Of a stretch of DNA of 64,000 nucleotides, positions 1-11,400 are shown piece after piece. Positions within the stretch are counted from its first letter, which is position 1. Each line of letters begins with the position of its first letter. The notes below the pieces were generated by a model. The model made no database searches and was not told where the DNA came from. It was given only the letters and a program-made list of their open reading frames with translations. Position numbers and translations under genes: made by a program. This DNA is from Congeria kusceri (Eukaryota; Mollusca; Bivalvia; Myida; Dreissenidae): assembly GCA_027627225.1 (NCBI GenBank), contig CM051030.1:7882001-7946000 (forward strand), given 5' to 3'.

Positions 1-20
1 TAACAAAGACAATACATGTA

Positions 21-189
21 TTACAAGTTCTACACGTTACGCAGTATAGGGTAGAACGATTGTCCTAACGCGTAGGAATACAAAGAGCGGTGTGCTCAAC
101 CGTGTCAGTCACGTGACTGTGTTAAAGCGGGAATAAACGGGTGGATAGAAACCAGTTCTAGGCTTGGCTTCACACAGTGCGGTCATATA
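21..189 (+). repeat. YR retrotransposon repeat A1
   Basis: Starts TTACAAGTTCTACACG and ends GCGGTCATATA. It matches 5281-5449 base for base as read. It contains the palindromic E-box-like core GTCACGTGAC and probably holds the promoter, because the first coding exon starts 10 bp downstream; that role is inference. Confidence 0.92.
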
Positions 190-198
190 CTCACTGAA

Positions 199-457
199 AT
201 GGAGGGAATGGAAAGATTAGTAGAAGGAAAAGTTAAAGAAGCGTTAGGAATCAATAACGAGGAACTATTGAAAAACATTGCGGGAATGATAGGCAGAATC
301 AGCATGCCGACGAGCAGAACAGCCGAAACACAAAAATTCAAACGGAAAAGCAACGAGGAGCAGTTTAAGATAAATAGTAAAGTGCTTGACAAGATAGAGG
401 AAACGGAAGCCAATATCAACTCAGACATCGCACAAGCGAGAGAATCGCTCCTAGATG
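199..457 (+). CDS. YR element, first coding exon (gag N-terminus)
   Basis: This frame opens at an ATG in context GAAATGG ten bases after repeat A1 and encodes about 86 residues rich in Lys and Glu. It has no recognisable domain, but the composition is coiled-coil-like and fits the N-terminus of a gag-like protein. The frame soon ends at a TAA, but ctagatg|gtattt at 457/458 is a usable splice donor. It leaves one base over, which is completed exactly by the two bases before the next open codon after the acceptor at 847-848. This exon was therefore chosen as the true 5' end rather than the ATG at 746, which lies inside the predicted intron. Confidence 0.7.
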
Positions 458-848
458 GTATTTATACATATTTATAAAAGCATATTCAAAAACAAAATAA
501 ATAAGTTTTTCAATGAAAAAGCAGGCATTGTCCCTTTAAGATAGTCAATTGTTAGCACGAGGAAAGTCAATAGAGCGTTTCGCCTTAATAAACACGGGCG
601 ATATAATTCGACTGGAATAGAAATGTGTTTACAAATGTTTACGGATTTGTCTCGAGTTTCAACGCATAAATACATATCTGTATGTTTGGTATACCATGAT
701 GAGGTACATTCAAAATGACGTTGCAGGTCGGGATAACAGTCGTATATGTATATAATACAAATAATTTATATAACAATCGCCTATAAATGTGTATCAAATG
801 CATATAAATACTTGGAAGTTTTCTGCGTTGTGAATGTTCTTGTTTCAG
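458..848 (+). other. Predicted spliceosomal intron 1 of the YR element
   Basis: A 391-bp AT-rich intron with donor GTATTT and acceptor TTCTTGTTTCAG. It is phase 1 and joins two open frames without a shift. YR retrotransposons of the DIRS/Ngaro group are known to carry introns. This one is predicted from sequence only. Confidence 0.65.
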
Positions 849-1481
849 CAAAAAATTTATTAAAGCGAAGGCAGAAGCTGATTCAGTTGGCCGATTCTTC
901 GGAGCTTGGGTGGCGAGTAGTATCCGAGTACGAAACCAATCCCATAGCATCAGACAGCGAGGATGAAAAGCGGATACTCAAGGCTGAAGCCAGGGCATCT
1001 CGCAAAGCGAAGGTCGAAAAGGGGAAGAAGTCGACAAAGGGGCGCGTATGGCCGTATCCTCAGAGGAGGCCGAGGGCACCGCCAACAGCCGGTCAATCAA
1101 TGAGACAGCAACCGGGCATCACTCAGTTACAGCGTCCGGGTCTGTGTTTCATTTGTGGCGGGGCAGGCCACTGGAAAGCTGAATGTTCTCAGGGGAGGTC
1201 ATCAAATAACAAGATAAGTGTCAATACTAGATCGTTAAAAGAACATGTATTATTCACAAATTGTAATAGTGTAGACAATAATAGAAGTAAGGATAATCCC
1301 GAAAGTAGGCCTATTGTAAAACATACCGATAAAAATATCACAGATATAGATGTATCTAGAAAATCAGTAGTTGAGATAAATAGGACGCCGGTAGGGCGTT
1401 TGAAAGAGAATATTGCCAAATGGAGAGAAATTTCAAATGATTCATACATACTTGATGTAATAGAAAATGGTTACAAATTAC

Positions 1482-1521
<40 letters not shown>

Positions 1522-2150
1522 TCCAGCTTCAATTTGCCTGAAAAATAATAGATCGGCAAGGCAGAATGGAGATTTTGTTTATTCAGAGATAAGAAATTTG
1601 TTGAAAAATGGTGTTATTTCTGAGGTTGTAGAAAAGCCAATAGTAGTCAATCCATTGACAGTAGCAATTGGCAAGTCTGGGAAGCCTAGGATGGTTCTAG
1701 ATTGTAGACATATCAACCCGTGTTTGCATTTGTTCAAAATCAAGTTCGAAGATATCAATGTTGCAGAAGCAATGTTTGATTGTTCATCTTACATTTTTAC
1801 GTTTGATTTAAAAAGCGCTTATCATCATATAGATATTAACAATTCACACAAGCAATATTTGGGATTCTCCTGGACAGGATCAGATAACGTTATCCGATAT
1901 TACGTATACAATTCTTTGCCTTTTGGTGTATCCGTGGCCGGTCATATATTTTCCAAGCTATTACGCGTTGTGATTAAATTTTGGCGGTCTAAGGGATACA
2001 GAGTGATTATGTTTCTAGATGATGGTATCGGTGGAGACACTGATTTTCGTAAAGCTTGCGAAGCTATTGATTTCATTAAAACATGCTTGCAGGATTTAGG
2101 ATTTCTCACAGCAGACGAGAAATGCATTTGGTTTCCATCCAAAAAAGGGC
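849..2150 (+). CDS. YR element gag zinc knuckle and reverse transcriptase
   Basis: One open frame carries the end of gag and the reverse transcriptase. A CX2CX4HX4C zinc knuckle lies at about 1145-1186 after a basic Pro/Arg-rich stretch. The RT follows: an N-terminal VLDCRHIN block (about 1694), motif A FDLKSAYHHI at 1802-1831, motif B with LPFG near 1918, and the catalytic FLDD box at 2012-2023, in place of the usual YxDD. A run of 33 A (1486-1518) sits between gag and RT and is read as about 11 lysines. The frame is lost at AAAAAAGGG (2141-2149); just after it the +1 frame continues the family sequence (GSWLGHYFDF). The printed frame would otherwise stop at 2171-2173. RT copies the element RNA into DNA. 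Confidence 0.88.
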
Positions 2151-4039
2151 TCATGGTTAGGACATTATTTTGATTTTGAAGTAAATCGATTGCATATTAC
2201 AGAGCAAAGAATACGGAAAATAGAGTTATCAATCGATTCGCTTTTAGAGCAAATAGAAAAGGATAAATGCAACGTAATTGCAGTGAGATTTCTAGCATCA
2301 GTGGTGGGTCAAATAATCTCTTTGATGAGTGTTTTTGGAAAGAAGGTTTGTCTAAAGACCAGATATCTGCACACAAGCATTTCATCAAGAATAGGTTGGA
2401 ACGGTAGAGTGTTCATTTCGGCTAAAGCAATACAAGAACTCGAATTTTGGAAAGGTCACACTAGAAAACTAAATGAAACAGGCAGATCTTTGACACGAGA
2501 CAATGGTGCGCCGATAAATGTTTTCACGGACGCTAGTGGTGACGGATATGGCGGTTACATAAGCAATGATTTAGGCAAAACCGAGGTTATGTGCGGATCC
2601 GGTCGATCCATTGCGGAGCGGAATATTGATAGATTTGCTAATTATGACGTTTTTGATAAGACATGCGTCTTGTATAAAGGTGAAAGAGCGCACGCAGACA
2701 AAGTTTATAGCACATTGGAGCACTTAAATGGCTCAGAATTCGATAGCTTTGTAGATGGATGGCTCGGGGAAGATATTTATGCTGTTTTAATGTATCCAGA
2801 AATAGATGATAGAAAGTTAGATTATGCGTGGTTAAAAACAACTGAGTTGATTACAGAAACGAGCGCGTCTGATAAATACAGAATAATCAATAATGTTAAT
2901 ATGTTAACCCCGGAAGTGAGTTCGTGTAGATTACCACCAGAAGTGGGTTCAAGTAGTTTAACCCCGGAAGCGGGTTCAGATAGATTACCCCCGGAAGCGG
3001 GTTCAGATAGATTACCCCCGGAAGCGGGTTCAGATAGATTACCCCCGGAAGCGGGTTCAGATAGATTACCCCCGGAAGCGGGTTCAGATAGATTACCCCC
3101 GGAAGCGGGTTCAGGTAGATTACCCCCGGAAGCGGGTTCAGGTAGACTAACCACGGGAGTTGGTTTCAGTAGTATAATTCCTGAAATGAGTTCAATCGGA
3201 CTGACCCCGGTAGAGGGTTCGGTAGGATTTAACTTGGAAGTAGGTTCAAGCGAAATTCCGAAAATAGATTCACGTTCAGGCAAGCAAGAAGTTCCAGTGT
3301 ATGGGAGTAAATATGTTATCTCCGGTTGGAATGAATCCTTATATAGTTCAGAAATGACAGGCAGTTGGACAGACTTAGAAAAATCACGCAGTTCTACGTG
3401 GAGAGAACTTGAGGCACTTCATAGAGTTTTAAAGAGTTTTCCATGTAAATTTATAGGTAAATCTGTACAGTTTTGGACAGACAATAAAAATATTATTTTT
3501 ATCATAGAGTCTGGCAGTAACAATAATACTTTGCATGAGCTCAGTTTAAAAATTCACGACTTTTGTGAAACGAATAATATAACATTCTCTGTTGGTTGGA
3601 TTCCAAGGAGTCAAAATACTAGAGCAGATCATTTGAGCAGGTGTCATGATTGCGATGATTGGTCGGTAAGTGACCATATATTTCGTCGTCTGGACAAGGC
3701 ATGGGGTCCACATTCCGTTGACAGGTTTGCAACTAATTACAATAATAGATGTAAGAGATTCAATTCAAAGTGGTGGGTTCCAGGAACTGAAGGAATTGAT
3801 AGCATGAAACAATCCTGGTCAGGGGAGACTAATTGGATTGTTCCGCCTCCAAGATTAGTGTCCCTTTGTATAAATAAAATGATGAGAGAGATGTACTGGA
3901 ACGCTTATCGTTCCCCGCTGGCAATCAGCCCCTTTTTGGCCAATGCTTATCGACCGTGACGGTCAGTTCAAAAGATTTATTAAGAACCAGTTTAGTTTTA
4001 GAGTTTTAGACGGAATTATAGCCGGCAAAGGAAACAATG
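2151..4039 (+). CDS. YR element RNase H and C-terminal pol region
   Basis: Continues the polyprotein in a new frame after the 2141-2149 break. RNase H residues are visible as VFTDASGDGYGG (about 2520), STWRELEAL (about 3391), FWTDNK (about 3474) and TRADHLSR (about 3621), giving the D-E-D-D set. Between the first Asp and the Glu there are roughly 280 residues, far more than in a normal RNase H; this insert contains the 9-residue repeat at 2902-3257. After RNase H comes the DIRS-group tail (HSVDRFA, RFNSKWW, W...PPPRL). The frame slips again at CCCCTTTTT (3929-3937). The family sequence (PFWPML) then runs in another frame to a splice donor at 4040, so the stop at 3957-3959 is probably an artefact of the slip. 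Confidence 0.82.
2902..3257 (+). repeat. 27-bp in-frame minisatellite inside RNase H
   Basis: Tandem 27-bp units encode the 9-residue repeat LPPEAGSDR. About six central units are nearly identical, with degenerate units on both sides (for example LTPEVGSS, LTPVEGSV). The frame stays open throughout, so the array lengthens the protein rather than breaking it. Confidence 0.9.
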
Positions 4040-4132
4040 GTATGTTCAGTAATAACAAAGCGTCGTTCGATATGTTAGCACTACTGTGCGATTTTAGGGA
4101 CGTGTAACATATTGATGTATTTTATTTCTCAG
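4040..4132 (+). other. Predicted spliceosomal intron 2 of the YR element
   Basis: A 93-bp intron with donor AATG|GTATGTTC and acceptor TTTATTTCTCAG. It is phase 1: the leftover G and the following GT make a Gly codon. The join links the pol tail (ending ...AGKGNN) to the open recombinase frame (LDLRKSLKRKF), which is otherwise without an ATG near its start. Confidence 0.7.
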
Positions 4133-5144
4133 GTCTTGACCTAAGAAAATCTCTAAAGAGAAAATTCAACGAAGCAGGCGTGGGCATTGACAACGAGGAT
4201 GCGATAGTAGGACGCATGGCAACGCACATTCTAGCATCACGAGCTGACAGTACGGTCACGAAGTATTACTATCAGGTTAAATCGTTTAAAGAATATTGTT
4301 CAGACAAACGGTTTCCTACATGTCCTGCTCATTCTATACATGTAGCAATGTATTTGTCACACTTAATTGACTTAAGAAAATCAACACCAGTGATTTTGTC
4401 TGCATATTATGCCGTCAAATGGTTACATGATATAAATGGCTGTTCAGATCCAACGGATAATTCAGTTGCAAAGAACATTTTAGAGTGTGCTAAAAGGTTG
4501 TGCTCAAAGCCTGTTGTTCGGAGAGACATTTTATCAAAAGAAATGATTGTATCTTTGTGCGACATGTATCAAGATTCCACAGACGTGATTGTTTTAAGAG
4601 ATTTATGTATGAATCTTTTGTCTTATGCCGGTTTTCTACGATACAGTGATGTTAGCGAATTGAGGTGTAATGACGTTTCATTTTTTCAAAACCATATAGT
4701 TTTGAATTTGAGAAAAAGCAAAACAGATGTATACAGAAAGGGTAGCGAGGTGTGTATTGCTAAAGGAACAACAAGTGCATGCCCTGTTAGTATGTTGCAA
4801 TGTTACATTAATTGTTCAGGCTCTGATATACATTCAGAAATGTTTTTGTTTAGACCAGCTTGCAGAACAAAATCAAATGTTTCCTCTTATCTAAAGACAA
4901 AAAGATAAGTTATACAAGGGCAAGAGAATGCATTGTTCAAAAGCTCAAAATTGTTGCTCCAGGGTTGCGTTTAGGCACTCATAGTTTGCGTGCAAGTGGT
5001 GCAACGGCAGCCGCAAACGTACAGGGTGTTTCTGATCGCTGTATAAAAAGGCATGGTAGATGGAAGTCAGATAGTTCGAAAGATTCATACATTGAAGATT
5101 CAATTGAAAAAAGGTTGTTTGTGTCACAACAATTATCATTGTAA
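4133..5144 (+). CDS. YR element tyrosine recombinase (broken by one frameshift)
   Basis: The recombinase that integrates the circular DNA form. It has an N-terminal core-binding-like part (SRADSTVTKYYYQVKSF) and then the catalytic domain. The first catalytic Arg is in GFLRYSDV (about 4630-4653), the His-x-x-Arg box is HSLR (about 4979), a second His is in KRHGRW (about 5046-5063), and the nucleophile Tyr is in SYIED (about 5086). The frame changes once at the A-rich stretch about 4883-4905: the first frame stops at 4906-4908, and the second carries HSLR through Tyr and ends at 5142-5144. All catalytic residues are thus present but split over two frames. The exon was started at the acceptor at 4131-4132 because the frame is open from there. 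Confidence 0.88.
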
Positions 5145-5221
5145 AGTAAACGTTTATTTATTAGCGATGCAATATTTATTGTATTTCGAATTTGAATGTA
5201 CCCACTAACCTTTGTAAAGCT

Positions 5222-5280
5222 CTATGTAAGTCTTGCCCATCGCAAGAGGTGTTTGTTTTTGTGTGGTTAGGCGTTAGGAC
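5222..5280 (+). repeat. YR retrotransposon repeat B1
   Basis: Begins CTATGTAAGTCTTGCCC and ends GGCGTTAGGAC. It abuts A2 directly and matches B2 (6085-6143) as read. The B1-A2 junction has the same order as the B2-A1 junction of a circularised element. Confidence 0.9.
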
Positions 5281-5449
5281 TTACAAGTTCTACACGTTAC
5301 GCAGTATAGGGTAGAACGATTGTCCTAACGCGTAGGAATACAAAGAGCGGTGTGCTCAACCGTGTCAGTCACGTGACTGTGTTAAAGCGGGAATAAACGG
5401 GTGGATAGAAACCAGTTCTAGGCTTGGCTTCACACAGTGCGGTCATATA
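5281..5449 (+). repeat. YR retrotransposon repeat A2
   Basis: A second copy of A1, identical over 169 bp as read. The sequences diverge at the base after GGTCATATA. Confidence 0.92.
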
Positions 5450-6084
5450 TTCAAATTCGAAATATACAACATACGAGCATATCTTCCAATTTTGTATATA
5501 CGTATACACAATAATATTTATTGCGACTGTGAGCATGTTAATCTGTCCGTGATTATTATTCGGAGGAATAGCTTGGCATTGTCTTTAAAAAGAGGCATCA
5601 AATGATAAAGACATGCATGGTATTCTGTACCGTGAGGATATCGGACACAGGTTTCCTACCTTTAGCCCATAAAAAGGAGGTTTTTCCTGTCCGGCCACTA
5701 TTCCAGAGATGAATATCGATTATTTCTATTTTAAACACTAATCATTGTTGAAATAATATAAATGGTTGCTGAAAGTAAGAGAATGATAGTCTCGTATGAA
5801 TTTTCAGTAAGAATCTCCAAATTGGTTGGAGTACGTAGTAGAACAATGAACAATGATGTGAGAAATAATCGACATGCTCTTGTTATATAATGATATATAA
5901 TTATATTCTATATATGTGCACGCTTGTATTAAAATGCAGTTATGACTTGTACTTGTTTAAATGTTTATACATCATTTATGCAACAATTATATATTGTAAA
6001 TTGTAAACATGGTGCAATGTTATATTGAACATGTTTGTATGAATATGTAGTTGCCATTCCCTCAAATAGAAGTCTTGCCCATCG
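5450..6084 (+). other. Non-coding spacer between A2 and B2 of the YR element
   Basis: About 635 bp of AT-rich sequence with no supported reading frame. Just before B2 there is an extra partial copy of its start (AGTCTTGCCCATCG at about 6070), a small tandem duplication at the element end. Confidence 0.7.
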
Positions 6085-6143
6085 CTATGTAAGTCTTGCC
6101 CATCGCAAGAGGTGTTTGTTTTTGTGTGGTTAGGCGTTAGGAC
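6085..6143 (+). repeat. YR retrotransposon repeat B2 (right end)
   Basis: Matches B1 and marks the right boundary of the element. Host sequence resumes at GTACTTTTC. Confidence 0.88.
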
Positions 6144-7270
6144 GTACTTTTCTCTGTTGTTTTCCATGCTGATATACTGTAACTATTACTGCAATTGATA
6201 GCACTCCCATGTGACCAGAAGGGCATTACGAATTCTATTGAAGATACGAGTCTAATATTTTTCGATTTAGTCTCTTTGATATGAACAATACATGCTGACA
6301 GACATACCTGTTTTGCATGGCATGTTTAGAATCGTGGACCATATACTGCATTCGTTTTTGTTAAATATTTCATTGGTTTGGTTCTTTGTTAATGGACAAA
6401 TGTTTAGGGATTTTTAAAGGGTTATATCGATGAATCCTAGACAACACACCCTGGCCAAAATTTCTCCTACTAAATCATACAATATTATTAAATTGTAATA
6501 ATTATGCTATCAATACATGTTCGCACTCTTAGTTGTCAATACCCCTATTCCACAAACATCACGAATCCCACGAATCACCAAAAATTGATAAACTTTAGGA
6601 TTAGTAGTTGAATCGCAATCAGTTCGTGTTGTTCATAATTCATTCGTATATGTTCGTAGTCAGTTCTTGCAATTCTTGAGCAGCCGGGAATTCGTGACAT
6701 AAGTTTTGAACTTTTCAAAATGTTGGCCACGAGCTCCCGATTCCAAAAATTCATAGTTAATTCGTAACAAATTCGTAGAGCATTCTTAAGCATCGTAACT
6801 GAATCGTTATCGATTCGTCGGCATTCGTATGTATTCTTTACTCATTTGAGGATTCGATAATTCGCGGACTGACCACGAATCGGCTACGAATCTGTCACGA
6901 ATTCCAAGAATACACATCGAAAATAAAATATTCAATGTTTGATCTCAATTTTCACCATGACCAAGCGACTTCCCAATATATCACCATACATTGTTGGACA
7001 TAACCTTTTGAAAAAACAGCATGTCAAAAATTTCTATACGTTGTAACCCAAAATATTTACCTTAGAATAAACACACCGGTTTTGACAGGCATGGGGGCTG
7101 CCATTTTGTGCATGAATACATGGGCCAAAAGTTATGAAGCTGGGAACCATTTAAGATAAAGTAGTGCCTAAAACTGACTTTTTTCTTATATCTTACATAT
7201 ATACCTTTAAATTGATACCAAATTTAAACTGTATTTTAAAAATCATATGCATTATACACTGAACCCTATG
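6144..7270. other. AT-rich intergenic DNA, no gene seen
   Basis: No reading frame of substance. Between about 6550 and 6915 the words ATTCGTA/TACGAAT recur on both strands, which looks like a degenerate interspersed element, but no clean ends were found. Confidence 0.5.
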
Positions 7271-8420
7271 TGTTTATTATCTAACTGACAGCATGTAACC
7301 CTGAGGATGTGACTTCCGTTTTGGTGTAATTTGACCTAAGTCATTAAGTTCCAGTCCATGGTTAAAAGTTAACAAAGCATTAAAATAATCAAAAACACAC
7401 GTATACAATGTATTGCCAAACAAATTAGTTAAAAAAAGATCCATAAAAATATTTATATTCTATTTTGGCAATTGATACGTTGTTTGCGTAAATACGAAAC
7501 ATGAAAAAGGCTACACAGGTACCCTATTTAAAGTCCAATATTTCCCGAACAATATCGGTGACCCATTCTTTTTATTAATGTTTTGGTGCAAGTATACATT
7601 GGTGCATGTATGTGCGAAAATTTAAGAAAATCTGTCGTTTGGGACAAAATATATTGATGCATAATAAATGACGTTTCAGAAGGTATTATTAGTACCCATT
7701 TGACCTACTTCAATGTCCAGTCAAATTCATTATTTTAACAGTAATTGTAGATAACGCGTTTTTTTATTACCAAAATACACTTGTGTATTGCCAAACAAGA
7801 CATGTTAAACATCAGTTGAAAGAAACATTACATTGTTTGAAAAAAAAGCTCTCCTATATACTTTAAACATTGATAAAAAAAAATCCAAACTGAAAAAAGG
7901 GGCTTCGACAGGTACCGTATTCAAATCCCAAAATTTCCGGAACAATGCCGGTGACCCCTATTTTTTAAGACTGTTTTAGTTTCAGTATACAATGATGCGT
8001 GTGTTTGGGAAGAAATCTGTCGTTTGGAACCAAAGATATTCGCATTTTCACAGGCATATTTAATGCATAATTAACCTCGTTAAGCGTCCATTAAAAGTCA
8101 TTTATTAAATGATAACTGTAGATAAAGCACGTTTTATCATTAAACTGCACTTGTATATTACCAAACGCAACATTTAAAAAAGATCCATTTAAAAATCTCA
8201 ATCTTTGTTTGAATATGAACGCTTTATATTACTCAACATTCTAAGTAACACACACTAAAAAAAGGGTCTTCGACAGGTACCGTATTCAAAATTAAATATT
8301 TCCGGAAAAAGGCCACTGACCCCTATTTTTTAAGACTGTTTTAGTTTTATGATACATTGGTGCATGTTTGTGCCAATTTTGAAGAAAATCTATCGTTGGA
8401 AAAAAAATGAAGGAAAGTGT
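7270..8420 (+). repeat. Degenerate ~365-395 bp tandem repeat, about three copies
   Basis: The landmark GGTACC(C/G)TATT followed by ATTTCCSGAACAA recurs at about 7517, 7911 and 8275. Each unit continues with TGTCGTTTGG and a stretch on cells of the type 'ttgccaaac...aaaaagatcca'. A partial unit precedes the first. The copies differ by indels, so the array is old. Confidence 0.7.
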
Positions 8421-11400
8421 TGCTTCATGTAATACCACTATTGGGTAAATAATTAAAATATATCAGAATAGATATATCTAAACAATGTTCTTATTTTGAA
8501 GCTGAATAAGGCAAAATATTTATTATATTTTCAACCATCATTTTTACATACACAGTATCAACACTGTATGCAAATGTTGTCCGGGTTGTACAATCAACGG
8601 GAGGGATTTTGTCCGAATCCATGCGTCATTGTCGGGAGGGGGGGGGGGTCGGATACTTATGCCGACAAGACGTTGGTACTGAAATGTAGAACAATAAAAA
8701 GTCAGGTAGAGATAATTGATAAGACGCATTGGTTGACCCGATGAATTTTCTGTTATATAATTGATTAAAGACACTTTCTCAGGCACGGGGGAATTTGTAG
8801 CAGTTAGTTAAATCATTATAAATCAAATGTAACTGTGTTGTGGGCCCTGCGTATGAGTAGAATCGACAAAACTACGTACCGGTACGTATTTAGCAGTGGA
8901 AACAGTTTTGAATGTTTGTACAATTTTGAGGTCTTGGTTTTATGTCAGATACGTGCATTTCAGCAAAAATAAACATTTCAATGTAAAAGTGGCTATTTTC
9001 AGTGGGAACATGTACGGAAAGTATTCCGCGAAAAATAAAACACCAAGTCGATGTCCCGCTTTAATCCATCCCCACTCGTAGAACGCAGCTATAATTTGAT
9101 TATTTGTTTTAAAGTCGAATCTGAGAACATGTCCAATTTTGTCATTGGAAGAACAAAACAATGTGATTGTTTAAGAATATAGATACATAGAGGATATTTG
9201 TTTGTTTTCGGTGTGATAACGCGTGATATCGTCACCGGAAAGGAGACAATTAATATTTTCACGAGCGCTTTTACACTGAAAACAAACAAATTTTCTTTTT
9301 ATTTAAATGCTATTTGAATATTCTTTACGTTTGATTTTTATTTTGAGGATTTTCAACACGATATTTACAATATTACGTCCGCACTATTTTCTCTATAATG
9401 CGTAGAAATCGGGATTAGTAATAAACATTCCGGCGCCATCTTGGATTACGATCAAATGTGCCGTGGATTAGATCTAGTTGAGCAACTTAAATAGCAAATT
9501 TTTTCGGCGCAGCTGTCTAAGATCACTTTTGACCCAGATTTTCTTGCGATAATTATGCAGCGGGAAAATTGAATGCCAATAGAATTGGGCAAATTTTCTA
9601 ATTCTAGGGAATGCAAACTTCAAACAATGGTTTAACGTATACCAATAACTGTTACATACTTTTGGGGAATAAAAATTTACATAATTGTTTACATAAGCGG
9701 TTAAAATGAAGTTATAAACATATCCTCGCGTATACTCTAGAACTGAGGCTAATTATGAACGTATTTTCTCATTGTATGCCATAAACAGAATGATATATTC
9801 ATTCACGTAACGAAATAACTATTTTGTTTAGCCTACATTTATATAAGCGTTACGCTCTATAAATAGCAATTGTGCAATGTTCCCATGCATAAATCTCACT
9901 CACAGAGTTGCCGTTCCATGTAGCCCATTGATTCTAACGAGTTCATCGCATTCCACAAAAAGTAGTGGCATTCTAAAAATGTCGCGCGTAACTTGCAACG
10001 GCTGTATAGCTGTGTTAATATACTCGTACATGCATCAATAATAGCGTTCAGAGAATCATAAACCTAAAAATTTCAATAAATGTGGAATTAATATTACAAA
10101 CTTACTGTTAATTTGATTTAAAATTGTGGTTACGATTTATTAACGAGTATTTATAATTGCATCTTTCTGTCAACTTCTCCAGTAGATGTTATTTAATCTG
10201 TAAAAAGATGCTATATTTTCTATAGATAAAATGTTATGAAAGAAGATTCGGAATATGTCGAATTGTTATTCGCGTAGCATGAATACACAATTTGCAATAC
10301 TAATTATACACAGGAACCCTTGATATATCATATTTCTACTGATATAATTTAAAATCGTCATAGTCTAATGAATTTTTATGTTTGCGTTATCAAAAAATAA
10401 AGTCTTAACATTTCAAAAATCGCTGAATGTTCCCTGACTATTGCTTTTTATTGGGATACACAAATCGTTATTATATTAGATAACTATCATGAAAGGTATA
10501 TTACCGGTACTATAAATAACTAGATAGACTCGTCTGATACATAATAATTGTAATTCATTCCCGAAATTATTTTCTTACATTGTTAATTTATTACATTGGC
10601 TTGACAAATTCAGATAACAATTATGTTAACCTAAATTATTTTGGTTATTCATATATCACTGGTGAAAACATGGAGTTGTATGATTGGTTTATTCACGGCA
10701 TAGATATTAATTATAATTCTATTTAATTTTTAAATTTTTAAATTTATCTCAAATTAACTTTTGGGTCGGAGAAGTTTTCTTATAGTATCCGAAACATCTG
10801 GGGTCCAATAAGTCCCCTAATATTGGTGGGGGCCAAAACATCTGGGATCTGAGAAGTCACGTAACCGATCATCTTGGCCGTTTGTTTAGGTAATCTTTAA
10901 ATGACATCTCAATATTAATTTCAACGCCGATTGTCTTTTTTAAAGACATTTGTTGTTTTGACTCAAGGCATTATCATGGCAGCGTGTTTACAGTACGACA
11001 GTCTACTATGCTACACAGTATAATTATAGACAACGCAGAATCCGTGTTTCTAAATTTATTTAAGTTTAAATACAATTGGATGCACGTAGTCGTTGAATAA
11101 TGGTCAGCTTTTAAATCAAGAAGTTAACACACACTGCTAGCTTTAAATATATTTATGATAAAAGTACATATTGAAAGTGAAAGTGCGTTCAGTTCTCCGA
11201 AATTCAGATTTCTAAAAATAGCGTGTGCATATGTGTTATTATGTAAACAATAGTTAACACAGTCACGACATTCAATCGCACATGTGTTTTCGCAAGCAAT
11301 TTTAGCTGATTAAACTCGTAGATGCGCGTTAAAATGTAAAACAACAAAAGATGTACTGTTAGGAGTGTTCTGAAATTGAATTCCTTTACGCATGAAGTGT

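Larger units (their letters stand above)
21..6143 (+). mobile_element. Ngaro/PAT-type tyrosine-recombinase retrotransposon
   Basis: A nearly complete YR retrotransposon. Its ends are split direct repeats: A1 (21-189), coding region, B1 (5222-5280) joined directly to A2 (5281-5449), a spacer, then B2 (6085-6143). A1 and A2 read as identical over 169 bp, and B1 and B2 over 59 bp. In order it encodes a CCHC zinc knuckle, a reverse transcriptase, an RNase H and a tyrosine recombinase. It has no integrase and no LTRs in the retroviral sense. The A-B-A-B arrangement is the hallmark of Ngaro/PAT elements, which integrate through a circular intermediate; classic DIRS-1 has inverted ends instead. The flanks are tgta| on the left and |gtac on the right, with no target-site duplication beyond a possible shared gta. 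Identical repeats argue for recent insertion, but three frame breaks leave this copy, as read here, unable to make the full protein. Confidence 0.9.

Noticed and set aside
746..848. Upstream ATG of the gag-RT frame
   Set aside because: The stretch before 849 reads like intron sequence and is followed by a strong acceptor. The exon 199-457 joins in frame instead.
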